NCBI GenBank assembly: GCA_964016885.1
Contig: OZ024743.1
Coordinates: 342,557,781 to 342,621,780 of the forward strand
Direction: 5' to 3'
Length of the DNA: 64,000 nt
From: Eledone cirrhosa
Lineage: Eukaryota > Mollusca > Cephalopoda > Octopoda > Eledonidae
The translations under genes and the position numbers were made by a program. This document shows positions 1 to 10,907 of this stretch, one piece after another; within the stretch, counting starts at the first letter, position 1, and the number at the start of each line of letters is the position of its first letter. The notes beneath the pieces were generated by a model. The model was not told the DNA's origin and searched no databases. It worked only from the letters and a program-made list of their open reading frames with translations.

Positions 1-113
1 CTCGGGAATTTTACCCGCCTTAGAATAGAATAGAATATATATATACATATATATATGAAAATGTTTAACCCCGAAACGCCTTGAGCTCTGCCGGCGGGGT
101 ATAAACATTTTCC

Positions 114-118
<5 letters not shown>
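1..118. repeat. Short inverted repeat related to the CGGC-type terminal-repeat family
   Basis: The segment around 50-112 reads as a hairpin whose arms are gaaaatgttta and taaacattttc, enclosing cccgaaacgccttgagctc followed by tgccggcggggt. The inside matches the GAAA-to-cleavage-site half of the ribozyme-bearing family seen at 14,474, 21,189 and 30,468. The CUGANGA half is missing, so this is a remnant. It runs into a (TA)n/(GT)n array. Confidence 0.5.

Positions 119-124
<6 letters not shown>

Positions 125-188
<64 letters not shown>
125..188. repeat. (GT)n microsatellite
   Basis: About 30 uninterrupted GT units directly after a short (TA)n run. From 190 to 486 I see no recognisable gene or repeat. 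Confidence 0.95.
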
Positions 189-192
<4 letters not shown>

Positions 193-486
193 AAGACCGT
201 TACTGCTCCAATCTGTCCACAAAACACTGAGCAAACATCCTAAACCGAACGCTAACTTGAACTCATGACTTCTGCTAAACCAAATCACGACACATCCACC
301 AAAGTTGGTAAACCAAAGGTGGATCGTCCACGTTCCTAAATTCGGCAAACCGAACAAATGAGGAAGACAGACGTTGTCAAACTGCAGCTTCCATATTACG
401 TAGTTTCAGTATAGTAAAGCTAATAAAGCTATTATCATCTGCAGATGCAACTTTTATAAACTTTAAAGTCATTATTTACATGCATT

Positions 487-600
487 GTGGACTGGCAGTA
501 TCGGTAGAGGGTCGGACGCCATGCTTTGACGCATAGAGTTACGGCTCTTGCCATTCTGAGTTCAAATCTCGCCGAGGTTAACTTTGCCTTTCATCCTATA
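487..600 (+). mobile_element. tRNA-derived SINE, 3'-truncated (type I)
   Basis: It begins gtggactggcagtatcgg, which contains the A-box-like tggcagtatcgg, and has a B-box-like gagttcaaatc near 560. It matches the complete copy at 11,842-12,029 up to the 'cctttcatcct' block. There it is cut off by a short (TA)n/tacg array, so the 'gtcgataaaataaagtacc' body is absent. Confidence 0.85.
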
Positions 601-789
601 CGTATATATATATATATATATATACGTATATATATATTTAGTTGCCCAAGATTCTCCCTCTACATATGGAGCCGTCGTCCAAATCCTTCCAATTTTCATG
701 TATGTAGTCGTCAAAATTATTCCCATAAACTTGTGTTGTATTGTTTTGTAAATTTGTAGTTCATGGTATCCCATGCCTATATTAGAATG

Positions 790-950
790 TCCACATCGAA
801 CATCCGATGACGCTGTTGGAATGCATGAATTTGCATCTCCAGGAGCCGAATTGCAAACTCACCGAATTTTCCAGATTCAATTTTGTTCCCGTCAGACATT
901 CATATTCCTCTAAGAAGGTGCTGACCACCTCATATGCCGACGCAACCCTT
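790..950 (-). pseudogene. LINE reverse-transcriptase fragment, same family as the 50.6-54.1 kb element
   Basis: Read on the minus strand this stretch encodes FLEEYECLTGTKLNLENS and then VSLQFGSWRCK. That lines up with LLEEYERFTGVKLNRDKS and VSLQLGMWRGK in the RT domain of the large LINE (51,867-52,000). It carries only the segment just after the YADD catalytic box and lacks the box itself. Nucleotide similarity runs over roughly 150 bp and then stops on both sides. It is a short, diverged and non-functional piece. There is no 3' end, so it is either an internal deletion remnant or a fragment cut by later rearrangement. Confidence 0.75.
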
Positions 951-1093
951 CCACGTCCCAGTTTGAGCTGGGTGGGGATTTTTTGGGTAGGGGTGTTTTT
1001 GTAATTGTTATTTCTATTGAAGGAGTATGGTGTTGAGTATCGGCTCCTCGTAAACATATCGATTCTGTAACATACTGGAGTGTCGAATCCTCC

Positions 1094-1096
<3 letters not shown>

Positions 1097-1157
<61 letters not shown>
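1097..1157. repeat. (TA)n microsatellite
   Basis: An uninterrupted TA array that directly abuts the SINE copy at 1,164. Open frames of Ile-Tyr repeats across it are artefacts. Confidence 0.95.
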
Positions 1158-1163
<6 letters not shown>

Positions 1164-1164
<1 letters not shown>

Positions 1165-1317
1165 ATTGTTTCTACTTTTTGCCACTGGTACTTTATTTTA
1201 TCGACCCCGTAAGGATGAAAGGCAAAGTTAACCTCAGCGGGATTTGAACTCAGAATGGCAAGGGCCGTAACTCTATGCTGAAAAACATGGCGTCCGACCC
1301 TCTACTGATACTGCCAT
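1164..1317 (-). mobile_element. tRNA-derived SINE, minus strand, internally shortened
   Basis: It contains the reverse complement of the SINE body (ctttattttatcgacccc, then gatttgaactcagaatgg, then gtccgaccctctac). The 'ggcacaaggccagcaatt' segment next to the attgtttctac end is missing, so about 30 bp have been lost. Orientation is opposite to the copy at 487. Confidence 0.85.
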
Positions 1318-1319
1318 AT

Positions 1320-2640
1320 AATGGGATCTTACAGGATTGAAGCATGACCAATGATTCCACAAGTTGCCATTAAAAGAAGGATACACACCTAACAACTTTT
1401 CTTTTTCTTCGTTTGTTTAAAACAAAACAATTGCATTCGATGCTATTAACGCCGTTGTTTTATTTGCTTCTTGTTCTTAGATTTTAAACTCCCCTAGATG
1501 GAAGATTTGTTTTCCAATTGCAAGAATAATTTTAATTAGTTGTTTTTTGACTCCATATAATTACACAATTTAGACCCTACCTTTGCATATATATCTACAT
1601 CTATGTCAACAAACAAAACCACAGGAAAATAATAGAATCCAATGATAGTGTATACTAGGTTAACGCTTGATATAGTTGCAAAAGTGTCTTAACGTTTCAG
1701 ATGTTACCATTTCATCGGTGGATAGAAAAAAGGATAGAGAAGATGTTTTGGAACGAGCAGAAGACAGACAAGAATAAAAAAGAAATGGAAAACCAAGAAA
1801 AGCTTATAGAAGAGAAAACGTACATCTGGTTTTAGTCAAATATCTTGATATAGTCATACATCAGACGAAATATACATTTGTGTCTGTACGCATGTGGTGT
1901 TGTGTGTATCTGCGTGTGTATGATTGCGAGCGTGTTTGTATTCATTTGGGTTCAAATTTACTTTCAAATACGTTATATTGGGGAGACTGTTGTGTTCCAC
2001 ATAATTCTGTATATTTTTAATACGGACATGACTAATTTATCAGCGAGGAAGTCATTTACATTTATGTATTTGTTTTGCAAGATTCTTTACGCGAAATCCT
2101 GTGTTAAAATAAAACCAGAAAGAAAAAGCGTCACAGAAAAGAAGTCATTGAGGAGGTCACATTATGTGCTACGAAAGAGTTTTGACAAAATAACAAATAA
2201 CTAATAATAATAAAGCTGAAATAAAAGTCAAATAGTGCTTGTGTTTTTATTGGTAAAATTGGAAAATTGACCATCTCTATATATGACGAAGTCATTTATC
2301 TTATCCCTTTGTGTCTACTAAATAGAAATAAAGTTTCAACAACACGCTACTCGTAATTAACACAGTTCTATTGCCTTATTACGTTACCTCTCTCCCTGCT
2401 GAATATATGTTCTCACTTGACGTTAAAACATACATGATTTACGATGTTGTGAATTATACCACTACCCACAGTCTCTTCTGTTTTCTTCCTTTATTTCTTG
2501 AACTTTCCTCTTCCTCTAGTTATTCATTTGTTTATATTTTTTCTCTTTTCTCGTGTTCCACATTTTCTTAATTCTTACTCTTTCTTTTTTCTTGTTCCTA
2601 ATCGTTTGTGACTCTATTCTTCTCATGTATAATGTTTCAC
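1320..2640. other. No recognisable gene or repeat family
   Basis: AT-rich DNA. At 1,655-1,730 there is a diverged match to the 'ttaggttaacgcttga..gtcttaacgttt' repeat also seen at 3,118-3,168 and 50,137-50,190. The 108-codon frame at 1,878-2,204 has no recognisable domain, and I do not call it a gene. Confidence 0.5.
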
Positions 2641-2737
2641 TCAACGTTTGTATTCTCTACATTTTCTTTGTTTCTGTAATAACACTGACACTGGCATACA
2701 TACACATATACACACGTATACAATAAATATTTATATA

Positions 2738-3065
<328 letters not shown>

Positions 3066-3095
3066 TATGTATGTATGGAAAAGGTAAACAGAAAT

Positions 3096-3168
3096 AACAA
3101 CACAATCGGTAGGAATATATTAGGTTAACTCTTGAAATAGCAGGAAGAGGGTCTTAACGTTTCGGACG
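3096..3168. repeat. Fragment of a dispersed terminal-repeat family
   Basis: It matches 50,089-50,190 (aaaggtaaacagaaataac, then taggttaacgcttgaaatagc, then gtcttaacgtttcggacgc). The match ends abruptly at a (TA)n(GA)n array at 3,171-3,235. In the 50 kb copy this sequence continues into a hammerhead-like core. Confidence 0.7.
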
Positions 3169-3169
3169 C

Positions 3170-3219
<50 letters not shown>

Positions 3220-3531
3220 TGAGGGAGAGAGAGAGATACATGTTTGTGAGTGTGTTATATTATATATATTTTGTGTTATATATATATAATTAAAGTTTTT
3301 GCTCCGTCATAGCTGTATACCTATATGAATTTCGTATCTAATGATATATGGGTTTTTTTTTGCGAATAAAAATTTGGCTCTGTGTGTGTGTGTGTGTGTG
3401 CGTGAATTTCATATATCTAATGATATATGGTATGTTTAAGAATAAACATTTGGAAAGCCTTCTAGTTATGAGTATTGAAAAGCTGGCGGCTCATGCGCTC
3501 TAGCGTATTCCAGCATAAGTAGCGAGGTACA

Positions 3532-3572
3532 ACTGTCAACACGTTTCTGGCTCCGGTCGTCATCAGGAGAGT
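3532..3572 (-). ncRNA. Type I hammerhead ribozyme motif, left arm copy
   Basis: On the minus strand the core is intact: CUGAUGA (3,560-3,566) and GAAA (3,544-3,547). Helix II is short, with GAC pairing near GCC. Helix III is minimal (ACGUGU). The predicted cleavage triplet is GUU. Helix I pairs GACAGU with ACUCUC with one C-C mismatch. Minimal helix III is a known feature of hammerheads in Penelope-like elements. Activity is inferred, not shown. Confidence 0.7.
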
Positions 3573-3747
3573 GCTTTCCCTGATCTCCACTAGAATTTGA
3601 AACAGGCGAAAATATATAATTTGTTCGCCTCTGTAGATGTGCTGATAAGCTTCATTTGCATATGGAGCTGTACAAGGCGACTCAGCTCGAAAGCAGAAAA
3701 AGTTATTATTTCACCTGTTTCAAATTCCATCAGAGAACAGAAAAAGC

Positions 3748-3788
3748 ACTGTCCGGATGACGGCCAGAGCCAGAAACGTGTTGACAGT
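3748..3788 (+). ncRNA. Type I hammerhead motif, right arm copy, one core change
   Basis: Helix I is perfect over six pairs (ACUGUC with GACAGU). The core reads CGGAUGA, so the invariant U is G. GAAA is present at 3,773-3,776, helix III is ACGUGU, and the predicted cleavage triplet is GUU. Helix II is GGC-CAGA-GCC. Compared with the opposing copy at 3,532 it has better helices but a damaged core. Confidence 0.6.
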
Positions 3789-4019
3789 TGTGCCCCGCTA
3801 CTTATGCTGGAATCCGCTAGAGCGCATTAGCCGCCAGCTTTTCAATACTCGTAACTAGAAGGCTTTCCAAATGTCTATTCTTAAACATACCATATATCAT
3901 TAGATATATAAAATTCACGCATACATACACACATACACACACATATATATATATATGTGGGAGGGGGGGGGTGAATTTCATATATCCAATCGAGGGTAGC
4001 CACAGTTAGTAAGGTACTC

Positions 4020-4066
4020 AGATTTCCTTCGAATGAAACAGTTCTAGTCCTCTAGAAGTCATTTCT
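4020..4066 (+). ncRNA. Decayed hammerhead-family remnant
   Basis: The string tcgaatgaaacagttctag then tcctctagaagtc matches the GAAA/helix III/cleavage part of the copies at 41,562 and 63,631. The CUGANGA side is eroded (gatttccttcg). Upstream 'gtaaggtactcag' is also shared with those copies. Not expected to fold as a ribozyme. Confidence 0.5.
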
Positions 4067-4099
4067 ATATATTAAACATTATATATATATATATATATT

Positions 4100-4285
4100 G
4101 GCGGTGACTTGGTAGTATTGGTAGAGGGTTGGACGCCATGCCTTCTAGCATTGTTACGTCCCTTTACAGTCTGAGTTTAAATCCCGCCGAGGTTAACTTT
4201 GCTTTCATCCTTACGGGGTCGATAAAATAAAGTACCAGTAATGTACAGGGTAATTGCTGGCTTTGTGCCTAAAGTAGAAACAATT
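4100..4285 (+). mobile_element. tRNA-derived SINE, near full length (type I)
   Basis: It runs from ggcggtgacttggtag to aaagtagaaacaatt. It has an A-box-like segment, a B-box-like gagtttaaatcc, and the full gtcgataaaataaagtacc body. It starts immediately after a (TA)n run and ends in another one. No clean target duplication can be read because both flanks are TA. Confidence 0.9.
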
Positions 4286-4940
4286 ATATATATATATATA
4301 TATGTGTGTGTATAATATATATGCGTTTCAGAAAAACTACTGCTCCAGTATGTTTCCTGATAAACTGAATCCAGCAGGCTGTGACTAACGGAACCCACTC
4401 AAGCGAACGTTATTCATAGTTTATTTTAACCAAATACCGGGGCTTGACGACCGTTTCATTGCTGTTGAGACCGCAGGCGTGCGCGATCCCAAATTGCTGA
4501 GGTAGTGTGGTTACTGCACCGAGTGTCGCTGGCCATTCTCAGAAGTTATGATTTCGCCATTTTGTATGCGGGCGCAGCTGAAGCATGCTGCTCTGACTGG
4601 ACTGTAAAGTTGTCACTTCGTCCTTACTTTCTTTTTCTTTCGTTGCTTAATTTCTCTTTTCCTTTTCTTTCATTTTTTTCTGTTTTTTTCCTTTCGATAT
4701 TCATTATATAAACTCTATTGTCTATCAAATATTTTTTTAATGTTTATATATATGCCATCACAAATATATGCCATCAATCATAGCAAATTACAAATATTCA
4801 TAGATTATCTACGCTCCAGAAATTAAACAATGAAACAGCTGATCGAGAAAGAAAATATCTAATCTGAACTACATGCTCTAAGCCAATGATTGGTGGGAAG
4901 CAACAATATGTGGCTAAAATATTTAGTTCTTCCACCTTGG
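4286..4940. other. No recognisable gene
   Basis: Apart from a short T/C-rich tract near 4,620-4,700 I see no known repeat or coding signal. Confidence 0.4.
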
Positions 4941-5007
4941 AAAAGAAGCCATCCTCAAACAAACACACACATCTGCGTATGTGTGTGTGCGTTTGAGGAA
5001 GGCTTCT
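4941..5007. repeat. Short hairpin around CA/GT repeats
   Basis: Reads gaagccatcctcaaac, an (AC)n loop side, then tgtgtgtgtgcgtttgagg and aaggcttc. Arms of about 28 bases pair with few mismatches. Confidence 0.7.
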
Positions 5008-5028
5008 GTATGATATATATATATATAG

Positions 5029-5410
5029 TAATAAAAGGTATTCCAATTTTGTCTGATTTACTCGTTTTATTTACAATCCTTTAAAATTTATAATGGTATT
5101 AGAATTAAATAGTATGGTAGAATATTAAATGTTAAGTGTTAATTGCAGAAGTACTTTCATGCTTTCGCAATCTTCAGGTTCATATTCTGTGGTGACAGTC
5201 AAGTTTGCAATTTTCAACAGTTGAAAATTGCAAACTTGACTGTCACCACAGAATTTGAACCTGAAGATTGCGAAAGCATGAAAGTACTTCTTCAATTAAC
5301 ACTTAACATTTAATATTCTACAATACTATTTCATTCTAATACCATTGTACATTTTAAAGGATTGTAAATAAAACGAGTAAATCAGACAAAGTTGGAATTC
5401 CTTTTATTAA
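5029..5410. repeat. Near-perfect 190-bp palindrome
   Basis: Two arms of about 190 bp (5,029-5,217 and 5,221-5,410) meet around a 3-base spacer, cag. Only scattered mismatches separate them. Each arm contains CUGAAGA, UUGC and GAAA in its outward reading, resembling the terminal repeats elsewhere, but I cannot draw convincing ribozyme helices. It is flanked on the left by (TA)n and on the right by a short AT stretch. No transposase or coding capacity. Confidence 0.9.
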
Positions 5411-5610
5411 TATAATCTTCTATACACAATCATACACACCCGTGTATATTTATCTATCTATCTATATATATATATATCCCTTCTGGAGGCTGATCAAATA
5501 TGTATGTATCTTGATGCCATGATATCTAACAAAGAATTAAAATAGATATTTACTTTACGTTAGTATTAGAATTGTTAAATATCTGCTAAGGTTTTAAATG
5601 ACTAGTATGC

Positions 5611-5667
5611 ACACACACACACATACACACACACTCACACAGACACACACACACACACACTCACACA

Positions 5668-5757
<90 letters not shown>
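5611..5757. repeat. (AC)n-(TA)n microsatellite
   Basis: About 65 AC units with a few cacagac interruptions, then a short TA run. Val-Cys open frames here are artefacts. From 5,760 to 6,160 nothing is recognisable. Confidence 0.95.
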
Positions 5758-6165
5758 ACATGTGTGTTTAGCTGTATATTTACGTATGTATTTGTATATT
5801 CGTGTATGTCCCCATGTGTGTATGCTCATGCTAACAGGTTGGCGTACTTTTAAGCAGAGAGAGAGGTTTTATGCCTGTGATAGATAAGTTTTGTACGTGC
5901 CACAATAAACGCTATTTGTAAAGTAAAAAGTCATATGTCATGATTCTAGTTTTCAGAGGATTGTATTCTGTTTAATTTGTTCTTTTTTATCATTTTAATA
6001 CTTTTATTTTATTTTATTCTATTTTTTCCTTCTCGTCTATTAATGTTAAAAATAATCACAAGACCTGGGTGCTATAACCTCTGTTTTATAATATGTATGA
6101 ACAATGCAACATGTTTTAATTTGTAATGCAATGTATAATAAAAGATAACGCTATGCATACAGACT

Positions 6166-6235
6166 TAGCTGTGTGGTTAAAACGTTTACTTGGCAACACA
6201 TGGTTCTCGGCTTGAGCGCACCCGACTTCGTCACA
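6166..6235 (+). mobile_element. Second SINE family, 5' head only
   Basis: Contains cttagctgtgtggttaaaac, then gtttacttggcaacacatgg, then ttctcgg. It resembles the heads at 28,434 and 62,098, which have a tRNA-like gtgtggtta and ttcagtccc layout. Short and diverged. Confidence 0.5.
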
Positions 6236-6267
6236 CATTTTCAGGTAGCCTTAAACCCATACATATA

Positions 6268-6814
6268 TGATGGCTGCAAACTCTGCTAAGAGTATTGCAA
6301 TCGCTTGTCAGATTATAGAGTTTGGTACACTTTTAGGCTACGGGCAGCCACACGAACCTGTAACATCGCCTAAACAAGCAATGCCTGTGCTTTGAAGGTT
6401 TTTTAAGTAGGAAAAGGCCTTGCACTCGACCAATCCCAATCTCTGAGTATCAAAAACACTACCCGAAAAGGAGAACTGATCAACATCATCGGATTCTTCC
6501 CAAGCCGCAGGTTTTTTTTTCCAGAGTTTCCCTCTCCTAGAAAGGTTTTGTGACAACAATTGGGGCCTTTCACTCCCAGGTGTAAAAATAAAACAAAAGA
6601 AATACTATTTGGATGGTCGTTGACTCTGCTGAGTTGTTCCACCCTTTGTCGTGTCTTGTATTTCATCCAGCAGGGAGTCCAAATATCACCCTCCTCACCA
6701 AACTAGCTTGGTGGAGCTGCCGGTTTAGTCACCAACGACCCGACCATGAGACAGGTTGTACTGGGTTACATGTTACCCGTAGCACTCGAGAGCGAGTACT
6801 ATTGGTAACATGTA

Positions 6815-6815
<1 letters not shown>
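6268..6815 (-). mobile_element. SINE-like unit sharing its 3' end with a LINE (copy A)
   Basis: On the minus strand the unit starts near gtaacatgtaacccag and ends in ttgcagccatcat followed by atatgtatg. The same unit recurs at 58,255-58,677, 60,999-61,205 and 63,090-63,490. Its last bases (gcagccatcat then gta-rich tail) match the 3' end of the LINE at 61,326-62,024. That suggests a SINE mobilised by that LINE through a shared tail. Open frames within it (up to 98 codons) do not agree between copies, so I treat it as non-coding. Confidence 0.7.

Positions 6816-6818
<3 letters not shown>

Positions 6819-6865
<47 letters not shown>
6819..6865. repeat. (GT)n microsatellite
   Basis: Simple GT array directly at the 5' edge of the preceding SINE-like unit. 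A short TA/ATAC run follows at 7,021-7,060. Confidence 0.95.
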
Positions 6866-6867
<2 letters not shown>

Positions 6868-7268
6868 TGCATGTGTGCGTGTGTATGTGTGTATGTTGTA
6901 TGTCTGTAAATATATTAATATATATATATATGTACATATGCTTGCACATACGTATACAATAACATCAACTGCTGATACTACACAAAATAGGAAGGACTTT
7001 CAAAATGATGCTAGAAATAGTTATATATATATATATATACACATATATATATATATATACACCATTTATGTGGTGTGGTTTACCAATGGGAAGAACTGGT
7101 CATCTTGGTTAGTAAACGGTGATGTATTAGTACGAAAAGCACTGTACGTTACACAAATTATCCCGCGTAGATGTTGGATCCCGTGGCTGCTGCAAGAGTT
7201 AAATATTTATTTAAAATAACAGAAGGCCGGACTAAAAATATTCCTTTAAAGTTCCAATGTTGCAAAAA

Positions 7269-7342
7269 ACACTATACATATTTTAATTACCAAGTTACAT
7301 CATCCGATCATGACACAAGACCTTGGTGACATCGTCAGGTGT
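7269..7342 (-). ncRNA. Decayed type I hammerhead with long helix II
   Basis: Minus strand: helix I ACAC with GUGU, core CUGACGA (7,332-7,338), and an elongated helix II in which ACCAAG pairs with CUUGGU and an inner GUCAU pairs with AUGAU. The GAAA box has become UAAAA. It is a homologue of the intact copy at 40,538-40,611, where the outer helix II pair is GCCC with GGGC. The pairing is kept while the bases differ. Confidence 0.6.
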
Positions 7343-7379
7343 GGATTGCATAATTAGTTAATCAATAAAAGGAAGTAGC

Positions 7380-8260
7380 CCGGCTGTCTGTTGTTTAAAT
7401 AAATAAATATATACGCGTGTGTATGTGTGTGTGTGTGCACGTGTCTGTGTATGTATTTATATATAGTGAAAGATAAACAGAGATGGAAAGAGAAAGAGAG
7501 GAATAAGAAACCTTTGAGTTGAGTGGGTTTGTGAGTGTGTGTTTACATATATTTATTATTAAGCGGTGCACCAGCATAACTGTATTCTAATAAATGGAAC
7601 CCGTAAAGGTATAAAATAGTAAACGTTTATATACTATTTATAACTGTAAATCTGTGCGTCGAGTTAATGGATTTACCTATTTGATAATTAGAGATCGATA
7701 AAATAAGTACTTGTACTATCTTCTATATATTGGTTTCTCAAGTAGGCGCAAAATTGTAATTTGGAGAGGAGAACAGACGATTATATTAGACCCAGTACCT
7801 GACTGGTACATTATGTTATTGATTCCAGAAAGATTAAAGTCAAATTTGACCGCGGTAGGAGTTGAAAGAAATACCGCAATACATTTTGCCCACCACCTTT
7901 AAGTTCATATAAACGGCAGATAGACGATTATATAGAACTGTCATGCATAAGCGTCGAGACAATTCGGCCTAATATTTAAGAAACTCGCTTTGCAATCATT
8001 AACTCCAGGGTTTGACAGCACTGCGAAGCATCTTCTACAAGTGTCACTTTTCCTAAACTTAGGTCAGTTCATGCCCTTTGGGTGAAATTTGATAGACGGA
8101 GACTGCTTAATTTCCGTCAGATAGTCTGCACGCGTAATACAAAGGGCCGGCCATGTTCCACACTGTATCACTCTGAATCTTTCTAAAAATTATTTTAAGT
8201 GTATACGTGTCTGTGGAACGTTTAGCTGCTTACACATTCAGTGAAAATGAATTTATCTTT
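7380..8260. other. No recognisable gene
   Basis: Mixed-composition DNA with a short GA/TG-rich stretch near 7,410-7,540. No domain in any frame that I can identify. Confidence 0.4.
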
Positions 8261-8267
8261 ATTTATT

Positions 8268-8344
8268 GGGTCGCCAAGTATGAGATTTGTAGAAATTTGG
8301 TTTTTTTCAACAGATTTCTCCAAATTTCATACTTGACGACCCAA
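8268..8344. repeat. Short inverted repeat
   Basis: Arms ttgggtcgccaagtatgag and ctcatacttg-like caaatttcatacttgacg then acccaa pair over about 31 bases around a T-rich loop. No hammerhead core. Confidence 0.8.
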
Positions 8345-8707
8345 TAACGTATGGCATATAATTCCGTGTACATATTCATATATTAATAACGCGCGCTGTA
8401 ATCCATGTCACCCCTCCCAATCTTAAATAAGAAGCGCAAACTAAATTCGTCCTACCCGCAATAGCTCAAATGTTTTCTCAAGAAATACAAATAAATTCCA
8501 TTGGCGCAATTGGCGCATTCAAACGATAACCTCATATACCACCAAACCATGACATGTGTACTCACTCCAATGACCCACCGGATGAAAACGCAAGATAAGT
8601 AATTTCTGTCCATCTCATAAATTAACATATATATAACTCTACATTATATAACTCTACAAATTATCTACATAAAATGTTATTGATACTTTAAAATGTTTGC
8701 CACAAAC

Positions 8708-8773
8708 ATAGATAGATGGATAGACAGACAGATAGACAGACAGACATACAGACAGACAGACAGACAGACAGAC

Positions 8774-8818
<45 letters not shown>

Positions 8819-8900
8819 TCTAGATCGATAGATATATTTAGATAGATATATATCTAGATAGATATATATCTAAATAGATATATATCTAGATAGATAATAA

Positions 8901-8965
<65 letters not shown>
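8708..8965. repeat. GATA/GACA tetranucleotide satellite
   Basis: A block of (GACA)n, then (GATA)n, then a middle section of palindromic tatatctaga units, then (GATA)n again. From 9,000 to 9,600 an AT-rich stretch contains overlapping 120- and 81-codon frames that I do not recognise and do not call as genes. Confidence 0.95.
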
Positions 8966-9608
8966 CAAACGGGTGGGTGGGTTTGGGGAGGTTCGGTTGA
9001 TTTAGATGATTGAACGCTTACTTGTGACGACAAGATTCCCCAATTTCTACTATCAAACTATTGGTCTATCCTGTATTGCAATAAAAGACAAATATACTGT
9101 GCAATTGGACCGAATGCGGAATTATGTGGTTTCTAAGATAACTATTTATGTACAGACAATATCTGCACTCATGTCGGGAGATATTTTCATATGGATGACT
9201 TTGCAATTACTTTATTCTTTAACAAATATCAGCCGTCGGTCTATAGTTATTCTGAAGAATTCCTTTCAATTATTTTTATCGATTATATCGATACCAATAT
9301 TTCGTTTAATATTTTATTTATGGATCATTTTACCAATAATAGTAATTTGGTCATTATCATTTGCATAACTGAAAATAGAATCAGCAAAGAGAAATTGATG
9401 GAATGTATTGATCAGCATGATTTGAACAATTCATAACGTAATTATCTAAGATATGGCATTGGCCCCATGGTTGATCCTTGCCACAAAATAAATTCGCAAA
9501 CTGTTACCTCTAGCTCAATTGTTCTTTTGGTCATTTTGATTATACACAGGTGTATATATAAATATCGGGGGCAACCACAGTAAGTTAGGTACTCAATACA
9601 TAGTAGAG

Positions 9609-9860
<252 letters not shown>

Positions 9861-9888
9861 AATTAAAAGATGGTTAAAAAGTTCCATG

Positions 9889-9959
9889 TATTTTATTATG
9901 CGCATTTCAAAAACAAATATCATCCTGGGACGATATTTGCGTTCTCATCAGATAAAATA
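9889..9959 (-). ncRNA. Type I hammerhead ribozyme motif, intact core, PLE terminal repeat
   Basis: Minus strand: helix I is eight perfect pairs (UAUUUUAU with AUAAAAUA). The core is CUGAUGA (9,945-9,951) and GAAA (9,905-9,908). Helix II is long, with CAAAUAUC pairing with GAUAUUUG. Helix III is AUGCGCAU with a four-base loop, and the predicted cleavage triplet is AUA. It lies about 0.95 kb downstream, on the same strand, of the PLE coding end at 10,908. Homologues are at 14,783 and 14,970. Confidence 0.85.
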
Positions 9960-9969
9960 GGGAGATATG

Positions 9970-10905
9970 ATATGAAGCTTAAAAAAACACTTGTGAGCAA
10001 GGTAGTGTCTAATCAACATATGATAAATAAATTTAAAAGGATATAGGAGATTGGAAAACAGGGAAGGAAGGGGAAAAAGGAACGAAGAGGAAGAAAGGAA
10101 AAAAGGAAAAAGTAGTAAAGGATAATGGAGGAAGAGTATAAGAAGGAGGAAGGAGAGAGAAAGAGAAAGGAGAGAAAGAGAGAGAGATAAACATTTAAAC
10201 TGAAAAACGCTGTCTCCACAGAGAAATAACTGAAAAAACGGTTGTAAAATTATAAATAAATTAAAAAATTAAAAAATTAAAAATTGAAGACATTTATGAA
10301 TGATGATGTTTATGATTACAGATATAGAAATTAAGTATACTATTTATTTAGGGTTTATATAGTGACGGATTTATTAAGATGTGCGAAAAAATGTTATTAT
10401 AATGTATTATTAAGATAAAATAAAGTAAAATAAGATAAGGTGAATAAAAATAAAATTAAATGAGTTATAAGCTTAGAAGATGATATAGAGTTTGTTTAAA
10501 TAGATTGTAATTGAAAAGTAATTATTTAATCTAAGACAAGCACGGAAAGAGAGAAGAAAGAAAAGAAAAATATGAGGAAGAAAAAATTACGTCAAAATTT
10601 GTTTACAAAATTCACCTAATGCTAATATTAATAGAGTTGAAGTAAAAAGATTGGGAAATCTAGCGGCTTAAAAAAAGTAATATTGAGAAGGAATGATATA
10701 AAGATGAACTATTTAAAAGAAATGTGTATCCCCAAGAAGATAAAGGAGTTTGCTATAGTGAATTAAAACATTTTAAAAATTAAAAAATTAGGGGACCACA
10801 AACGTCATAGTATGAATGAACTTTGTAGAATGTACTGCAATATGCGGGGAAAAAGAGGGTATATGTGTAAAAAGAGATATATATGTGGGAGAAAAAAGTT
10901 TTTAA
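9970..10905 (-). other. Presumed PLE 3' untranslated region
   Basis: A-rich on the plus strand with purine-rich gaagg/aaagg tracts. No coding signal. It lies between a minus-strand PLE coding end and a minus-strand hammerhead. The first 60 bases match the palindrome arms at 14,860-14,960 (aaacacttgtg, gtagtgt..aatcaac). Assignment to the PLE is by position. Confidence 0.5.
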
Positions 10906-10907
10906 TG

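Larger units (their letters stand above)
3430..3900. repeat. Inverted repeat carrying two opposed hammerhead motifs
   Basis: Left arm 'aataaacatttggaaagcc' through 'gtcatcagg' is echoed in reverse complement from 'ggatgacgg' to 'ggctttccaaatg'. Arms are about 150 bp each, separated by about 150 bp. Outer flanks carry 'atatctaatgatatatgg' on both sides. A related but diverged single arm lies at 39,979-40,210. Each arm holds one type I hammerhead (separate entries), so the two motifs face opposite directions. Confidence 0.85.

Noticed and set aside
1878..2204. 108-codon plus-strand frame
   Set aside because: Starts in GT-rich low-complexity DNA and shows no recognised domain.
5259..5290. CUGAAGA, UUGC, GAAA in the 5.03-5.41 kb palindrome as a hammerhead
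   Set aside because: Helix II would be too short to form and helices I and III cannot be drawn without several bulges.
9006..9436. Overlapping plus-strand frames of 120 and 81 codons in AT-rich DNA
   Set aside because: No recognisable motif, hydrophobic composition expected from AT-rich sequence, and two frames compete for the same bases.
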